A DNA stretch of 12,390 nt, from the NCBI GenBank assembly GCA_009930275.1, contig RZYP01000052.1, positions 1 to 12,390 on the forward strand, read 5' to 3'. Shown piece after piece: positions 7,431 through 12,390 of this stretch. The number at the start of each line of letters is the position of its first letter. Position 1 is the stretch's first letter. The notes beneath the pieces are model-generated. The model saw nothing but the letters and a program-made list of their open reading frames with translations. It had not been told where the DNA came from and did not search any database. Source of the DNA: Negativicutes bacterium (GTDB lineage Bacteria; Bacillota_C; Negativicutes; Acidaminococcales; Acidaminococcaceae). The translations under genes were made by a program, and so were the position numbers.

Positions 7431-8730
7431 GATGAAAGACAGCGGTGTTGAGTGGATCGGGAAAGTCCCGGCAGCATGGGATATTCTGCCTGTAAAGAGG
7501 TTTTTTCGAAATGTTAAACGTGTGGCTGGATCAGCGGTCGATGAATATGAACGGTTGTCTTTGACGATGAACGGCGTATTAAAGCGTAGCAAAGAAGATA
7601 GCGATGGATTACAACCCGAAAAATTTGAAGGATATCAGATTCTTCAGGAAAATGAGCTGGTCTTCAAATTGATTGACTTAGAAAATGTAAAAACAAGCCG
7701 CGTTGGATTGTCTCCTTATACAGGATTGGTATCTCCAGCATATATAGTTCTTACAAATCAGCAAAAAGACAACCGCTTTTTTTACTACTGGTTTATGTTC
7801 ATGTACTATAATGAAGTCTTTAATCACTTAGGTGGAGATGGTGTTCGCAGTGCTTTAAATGCTAAAGATATGATGGCTCTCCCTATTGCATCTATATCTG
7901 AAAGTACAATGAAATGCATTGCCGATTACCTTGATGACAAATGCGCTAAAATTGATGCTATAATTGCCCGGCAGCAGGAAGTAATCGAAAAGCTTAGAGC
8001 TTATAAGTTATCTGTCATTACAGAAGCGGTCACCAAAGGGCTGGATCCAAATGTGCCAATGAAGGACAGCGGAATTGAGTGGATTGGTGAGATTCCGGAG
8101 CATTGGAGAATCACAAAACTGGGGCATATTTTTTCTTTCCTCGGTGGTTATGCATTCAATAGTGAGTTGTATACTTCAGAGGGCAATAACCAAGTAGTGA
8201 GAATAGGAAATGTGAAAAATTATAAGCTTATGTTAGAAACAAATCCTGTTTATATTAGTGATACAACAGCTAGTGAAACTGAAAAGTTTAAATTGCAAGC
8301 AGGTAATATCTTATTTACAATGACTGGGACTAAAGGCAAACGAGACTACTTTTATACACATTTACTTACAGAAAATGATGTTAATAATATCAATTTATAT
8401 TTAAATCAACGAGTTGGTTGTTTATTACCCAAGGACGGTATTTTCGCCGGTTACTTTAATTATTTACTTAAAGATAATCGGATTTTGGATTCTATCTTTA
8501 TTTTTGAGACAGGCACAGCTAACCAAGGTAATCTCGGTATTGAAAGCATTAAGCGAACAGTGCTGCAATATCCACCTATAAATGAACAAAAAAACATTTC
8601 AGATTATCTTGATAGTAAGTGTACAAAAATAGACGATGCAATTTCAAAAAAACAAGCCACAATCGAAAGGCTTGTTCAATATAAAAAATCTCTCATTTAT
8701 GAAGTTGTTACCGGAAAAATGGAGGTGTAA
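7423..8730 (+). CDS. hsdS: Type I restriction-modification specificity subunit S, two TRDs
   Basis: The subunit that chooses the bipartite DNA target of the HsdM/HsdR complex. Its 435 residues form two similar halves. Half one begins MKDSGVEWIGKVP (4-16), carries TRD1 to about 160, and ends with the helix IADYLDDKCAKIDAIIARQQ (166-185) continuing to EAVTKGLDP. Half two repeats this with MKDSGIEWIGEIP (213-225), TRD2 to about 390, and ISDYLDSKCTKIDDAISKKQ (392-411) to the C-terminus. The helices are the spacer coiled coils that set the distance between half-sites. The ATG at 7423 overlaps the end of the membrane-protein gene; an alternative ATG at 7432 is also family-like. By hand count, TRD2 bases 8161-8460 are about 31% GC, against about 38% for TRD1 bases 7501-7800, a sign of possible domain exchange. 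The target sequence cannot be read from the protein. Confidence 0.96.
   Translation: MREMKDSGVEWIGKVPAAWDILPVKRFFRNVKRVAGSAVDEYERLSLTMNGVLKRSKEDSDGLQPEKFEGYQILQENELVFKLIDLENVKTSRVGLSPYTGLVSPAYIVLTNQQKDNRFFYYWFMFMYYNEVFNHLGGDGVRSALNAKDMMALPIASISESTMKCIADYLDDKCAKIDAIIARQQEVIEKLRAYKLSVITEAVTKGLDPNVPMKDSGIEWIGEIPEHWRITKLGHIFSFLGGYAFNSELYTSEGNNQVVRIGNVKNYKLMLETNPVYISDTTASETEKFKLQAGNILFTMTGTKGKRDYFYTHLLTENDVNNINLYLNQRVGCLLPKDGIFAGYFNYLLKDNRILDSIFIFETGTANQGNLGIESIKRTVLQYPPINEQKNISDYLDSKCTKIDDAISKKQATIERLVQYKKSLIYEVVTGKMEV
7432..7470 (+). repeat. hsdS internal direct repeat, copy 1 (start of half one)
   Basis: A 39-nt segment encoding MKDSGVEWIGKVP that recurs at 8059-8097 with 30 of 39 bases identical. 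Such repeats at TRD borders are known sites of homologous shuffling in type I specificity genes. Confidence 0.8.
8059..8097 (+). repeat. hsdS internal direct repeat, copy 2 (start of half two)
   Basis: Encodes MKDSGIEWIGEIP and matches 7432-7470 at 30 of 39 bases. It marks the boundary from which the AT-richer TRD2 begins. Confidence 0.8.
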
Positions 8731-8735
8731 ATATA

Positions 8736-9335
8736 ATGGATGCCTTTAGCGGTGCTATTAAGGTGTTTGCCGAAAAGCATTTAATTCCCAGTATAGTCAG
8801 TTTAATCACAGGTACCATTTTCTACCTCCTAACACCTGATGACTTTTGGGTTTTGACTAAGTTGAATAAAATATGGTATTTCCTGTTAATAAGTGGTTGT
8901 ATATTCGTTCTTATACAAGTAATTGTTCTATCATTTAATAAAATGCAAGAAATACGGTATGGCTTGTATAATAGAAATCGTGTTTCATCAATGGGAAAAG
9001 CTGCACTAGAAAAACTATGGACAACAATAGATGAGTTTGATCAAGAAGATAGAAAATTATTAATTCAGTTTATCGAAAGTGAGAACGAGCCGTATACAGT
9101 AACCGGAAACGTACATTACTCATCTGGAAAATTGTTAGGTTCACAATATGTACATAAAATACAAGGCTATAAAAACGATAAAAGCAAGAACCAAACTGTT
9201 GAAAGATTCGATCCATTAAAAATGATGGTCTCTTCGGACAGTTATACACAGTATGTTTTAATAGATGGATTCTACAAAGTATTAAAACTGTCTTATGAGC
9301 AATTTGGGCAGATTTGTCATTTTAAGGAGGTGTAG
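8736..9335 (+). CDS. Membrane-anchored protein between hsdS and hsdR, SieB-like layout, function unknown
   Basis: A 199-residue protein with two hydrophobic segments, about 17-33 (IPSIVSLITGTIFYLLT) and 46-67 (IWYFLLISGCIFVLIQVIVL). A cytosolic tail of about 130 residues follows. The tail begins with ALEKLWTTIDEFDQEDRKLLIQFI (89-113), a two-helix segment, then polar strand-like sequence. A TM hairpin followed by 'L..l...d.edR.lL..Fi' recalls the SieB superinfection-exclusion family of about 190 residues, but this is a remembered layout, not a search result, and no catalytic residues are visible. The ribosome site GGAGGTG (8721-8727) lies inside the last codons of hsdS and the ATG follows the hsdS stop by 5 nt. 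Its own final codons contain the AAGGAGG that serves hsdR. It is AT-rich like TRD2 upstream. It could be a phage-exclusion partner of the RM system or a membrane anchor for it. Confidence 0.8.
   Translation: MDAFSGAIKVFAEKHLIPSIVSLITGTIFYLLTPDDFWVLTKLNKIWYFLLISGCIFVLIQVIVLSFNKMQEIRYGLYNRNRVSSMGKAALEKLWTTIDEFDQEDRKLLIQFIESENEPYTVTGNVHYSSGKLLGSQYVHKIQGYKNDKSKNQTVERFDPLKMMVSSDSYTQYVLIDGFYKVLKLSYEQFGQICHFKEV
9324..9330 (+). promoter_or_regulatory. Ribosome binding site that sets the hsdR start
   Basis: AAGGAGG lies in the last sense codons of the preceding gene. It is 6 nt before GTG at 9337 and 9 nt before TTG at 9340, both in frame with hsdR; no ATG is nearby in that frame. Translation of hsdR is therefore probably coupled to the membrane-protein gene and starts from a weak codon. 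Confidence 0.75.
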
Positions 9336-9336
9336 A

Positions 9337-12300
9337 GTGTTGGACTTTGATGTGAAAGAAAAACGCTTTGAAGAGGATATTGAAGACTACTTTATTACCA
9401 ATGGTGGTTACATAAAAGGAGAGCCTACCGCATTTGACCGAAAGATAGCACTTGATAAAGCTACTTTCCTGAATTTTATTCAAACAAGCCAACCAAAAAG
9501 TTGGGAACGGTATGTAAAAATATATGGCAGCGATAGTGAAAAACAGTTGATTGACCGTTTTTGCCGTGAAGTGAAAATGGTTGGACTCCTCAAAGTGCTG
9601 CGGCAAGGATTCACCGATCGGGGCATAAAATTCCGCGCTGTTTATTGGAAACCGGAAACATCCATTAATGAAACCAGCCAAAAGCAGTATTCTGACAATA
9701 TACTACACTGTACTCGTCAATTGCATTATTCTCTGATAAATGAAAACAGTATAGATATCGTGTTATTTCTCAACGGTATTCCAGTAGTTTCAATGGAACT
9801 GAAATGCCAATTTACTGGACAGGATACGGCTAACGCTATTGCACAGTATAAATTTGACCGTGCGGGTAATGATGCTGTCTTTGAATTTAAAAATCGTGTG
9901 CTTGTACATTTTGCTGTTGACCTGACTAATGTATATATGACCACGCGCCTTGAAGGTGGCAAAACCTACTTCCTCCCTTTCAATCAAGGTTCCAATGGCG
10001 CAGGCAATGTTGGCGGAAAAGGAAACCCAATAAATACTGATGGATACGATACTGCATATCTTTGGAAAAATATTCTTTGCAAAGACCGTCTTCTTGAAAT
10101 TTTACACAAGTATATGCACCTCGAGGTTGAAAGGGACAAGAACACTGGTGAAATAATATCTGAACGAATGATATTTCCGCGTTACCATCAGTTAGACGTT
10201 GTAACCAAACTATTAGAACAGGTAAAAGTAAATGGATCCGGACATAACTACCTTATTCAGCACAGTGCAGGATCGGGAAAATCTAATTCTATATCATGGC
10301 TTGCCTATCGACTAGTAGGTCTTCATGATGAGAATGATGAAAAGATATTTCAGACTGTCATAATAGTTACCGATCGTCGTGTATTGGACAGCCAATTGCA
10401 AAACACCGTATACCAATTTGATCATGTAGATGGTGTAGTACAAAAAATAGATAAGAACTCACAGCAATTAAAGGATGCTATTGAAGCGGGGACTGGCATA
10501 ATAATAACTACATTGCAAAAATTCCCTGTAATTTATAAGGAAGTCAACTCCGGTAATAGGCGTTTCGCCATAATCGTGGATGAAGCACATTCCTCCCAAA
10601 CTGGTGATGCGGCGAAAAAGCTAAAGCGAGCTCTTGCAGATACGGGAAAGATACTGGAAGAATATTCCGAGATGGAAAATGCTGAAGAAGCAGCACGAAA
10701 AGACGATGAGGATAAGTTGCTGGATGAACTGGCAGCACAAGGTATTCATGAAAACTTGTCATTCTTTGCTTTCACAGCGACGCCAAAAGATAAAACACTG
10801 AATATGTTCGGTTGGAAGGATGAAAACGGAAAGTATCATCCATTCCATATATATTCTATGCGCCAGGCCATTGAAGAAGGATTTATCCTTGATGTATTGA
10901 AAAACTATATGACTTATAAAATGTATTATAAGATTGCCAAAGCTATTCCAGACGATCCTGAATTGGACACCGTTGCCGGAGTTAATGCAATCCGCAACTT
11001 TGAAACATTGCATCCACACAATATTTCGCAAAAGACCACTATTATGCTTGAGCATTTCAGGAATGTCACCACACATAAAATTGGCGGAAAAGCTAAGGCT
11101 ATGGTTGTTACTCCATCCCGTCTTCATGCAGTACGGTATGTACAGGAATTCAAGCGTCAAATCAAAGTAAAGGGTTACAATGACTTAGAGGTATTGGTTG
11201 CATTCTCCGGTGAAATTGAAGACAATGGACAAACTTTTACCGAAGAAAAGATGAATAAAAACCGGGATGGTGAAACCATTCGAGAAAAGGCTTTACCAGA
11301 CGCATTCCATACCGATGAGTTTGGAATGCTCATTGTTGCTGAGAAATATCAAACTGGATTTGATGAGCCACTTTTACACACGATGTTTGTAGACAAAAAG
11401 CTATCCGGTGTTAAGGCGGTTCAGACTCTTTCTCGTTTAAATCGCACCATGAGAGGCAAACTCGATACCTTTGTCTTGGATTTTGTAAATTCGTCAGAGG
11501 ATATTCGAAAATCCTTTGAACCGTATTATGAGGAAACGGTTCTGGAGGAAGAAACTAACCCTAATGTTATATATGATATAAAAAACACGCTTGATGAATT
11601 CCGTATATATCAACAAATGGAAATAGACCGTTTTGCAGATATCTTCTATTCAAAAAAAGATCAGTCTGCCGGTGATTTAGGAAAGTTACAGGGAACTATT
11701 CGACCTGCACTTGATCGCTTTGACGCACTGGAAGAAGACAGACAAGACTTGTTTAAGTCAACATTAGCTAGATTCAACCGAATCTATTCTTTTATCACTC
11801 AGGTATGTCGTTTGTTCGATAAAGACATACACAAATTCAGTGTATATACGAAGTTTCTTTATACTATGCTGCCGAAGGGCGGTCGAGATAAGGTATTTGT
11901 TGACGACAAGGTCCTACTGGAGTACTATCGCCTCGAAAAGGATTTTGAAGGAGGAATAGAATTAGAAAGTTCAGAAGAGGGGTTCCGTCCTATCACTGGC
12001 GAGGCCGGTCGGCGCGAAAAGAAAAAAGACCCTCTTACAATAATAATCGATACAATCAACGAGAAGTTCGGAACTAATTTCACTGAAATGGATAAGGTGT
12101 TACTGCAAATTGAAAATGATTATGCCTCTGAAGAAAAATGGCAGAACTATGCAGAGAATAATGACCGAAAAACCTTTATGTTGTTGTTCGAAAAAGACTT
12201 TCCAGAAATGGCGGCTACTAGGTACGAACAGAATGAAGATTTCTTCGTGAGAATGTTCTCTGATCCTGACATGATGAAACAAGTCATGGAATCAATCGGA

Positions 12301-12390
12301 GCAGTATTATATGAAAAGCTTAAAAAGAGGACTTACACTTCAACTTCAAAAGAAAAGTTGAGTAAAGTGGCAGAAGATTCTGCTCTATTT
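9337..12390 (+). CDS. hsdR: Type I restriction enzyme endonuclease/translocase subunit R; 3' end outside window
   Basis: The motor and nuclease subunit that translocates unmodified DNA with ATP and cuts it. I translated 1018 codons from GTG 9337 without a stop; the frame leaves the window, probably near its C-terminus given usual HsdR lengths of about 1000-1100. The N-terminal PD-(D/E)xK nuclease shows Asp140 and E-L-K at 154-156 (VVSMELKC). The SF2 motor shows Walker A SAGSGKS (310-316), the DEAH box at 415-418 (IIVDEAHSSQTG), FTATP (479-483), YQTGFDEP (671-678) and QTLSRLNRT (696-704). A helical C-terminal region for HsdM contact follows. Start is GTG 9337 or TTG 9340, both served by AAGGAGG at 9324-9330. 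It comes last in the operon, after modification and specificity genes, which delays restriction. All catalytic motifs are present and no frameshift was found. Confidence 0.96.
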   Translation, partial: MLDFDVKEKRFEEDIEDYFITNGGYIKGEPTAFDRKIALDKATFLNFIQTSQPKSWERYVKIYGSDSEKQLIDRFCREVKMVGLLKVLRQGFTDRGIKFRAVYWKPETSINETSQKQYSDNILHCTRQLHYSLINENSIDIVLFLNGIPVVSMELKCQFTGQDTANAIAQYKFDRAGNDAVFEFKNRVLVHFAVDLTNVYMTTRLEGGKTYFLPFNQGSNGAGNVGGKGNPINTDGYDTAYLWKNILCKDRLLEILHKYMHLEVERDKNTGEIISERMIFPRYHQLDVVTKLLEQVKVNGSGHNYLIQHSAGSGKSNSISWLAYRLVGLHDENDEKIFQTVIIVTDRRVLDSQLQNTVYQFDHVDGVVQKIDKNSQQLKDAIEAGTGIIITTLQKFPVIYKEVNSGNRRFAIIVDEAHSSQTGDAAKKLKRALADTGKILEEYSEMENAEEAARKDDEDKLLDELAAQGIHENLSFFAFTATPKDKTLNMFGWKDENGKYHPFHIYSMRQAIEEGFILDVLKNYMTYKMYYKIAKAIPDDPELDTVAGVNAIRNFETLHPHNISQKTTIMLEHFRNVTTHKIGGKAKAMVVTPSRLHAVRYVQEFKRQIKVKGYNDLEVLVAFSGEIEDNGQTFTEEKMNKNRDGETIREKALPDAFHTDEFGMLIVAEKYQTGFDEPLLHTMFVDKKLSGVKAVQTLSRLNRTMRGKLDTFVLDFVNSSEDIRKSFEPYYEETVLEEETNPNVIYDIKNTLDEFRIYQQMEIDRFADIFYSKKDQSAGDLGKLQGTIRPALDRFDALEEDRQDLFKSTLARFNRIYSFITQVCRLFDKDIHKFSVYTKFLYTMLPKGGRDKVFVDDKVLLEYYRLEKDFEGGIELESSEEGFRPITGEAGRREKKKDPLTIIIDTINEKFGTNFTEMDKVLLQIENDYASEEKWQNYAENNDRKTFMLLFEKDFPEMAATRYEQNEDFFVRMFSDPDMMKQVMESIGAVLYEKLKKRTYTSTSKEKLSKVAEDSALF

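Overview
The window looks like part of a mobile element in a low-to-mid GC Firmicute, most likely an anaerobic Clostridia lineage such as Lachnospiraceae or Oscillospiraceae. This rests on consistently strong AGGAGG-type ribosome binding sites, a large serine recombinase of the TnpX type, a TnpW-like small protein and a D5/P4-type primase-helicase. No rRNA, tRNA or CRISPR array was seen.

Left half (1 to about 4750), all on the minus strand: a serine recombinase cut by the window edge (N-terminal 214 residues present), a TnpW-like protein just upstream of it, a rho-independent terminator, a lone HK97-fold phage major capsid protein, a small zinc-ribbon protein of unknown role, a roughly 90-bp imperfect inverted repeat, and a 776-residue primase-helicase. 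This is the replication/integration core of an integrative or satellite-like element. It has a capsid gene but no terminase, portal, protease or tail gene in view.

Right half (about 5045 to 12390), all on the plus strand: a clear sigma-A promoter drives a tightly packed operon. The order is a small XRE regulator, hsdM, a three-TM small membrane protein, hsdS with two target-recognition domains, a two-TM protein with a cytosolic tail, and hsdR (1018 codons present, running off the edge). This is a complete or nearly complete type I restriction-modification system with two unrecognised membrane-protein genes interleaved between M, S and R. Every junction overlaps or is separated by only a few bases. 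It is divergent from the primase and more AT-rich than the left half, so it reads as defence cargo carried by the element.

Working together: the recombinase and TnpW-like protein would move the element, the primase-helicase would replicate it, and the RM operon would protect the host and stabilise the element. The capsid's role is unclear: satellite packaging, a compartment, or a domesticated remnant. The points most worth following up are the two membrane proteins inside the RM operon, the orphan capsid that starts at a mature-like N-terminus, and the long inverted repeat next to the primase gene.
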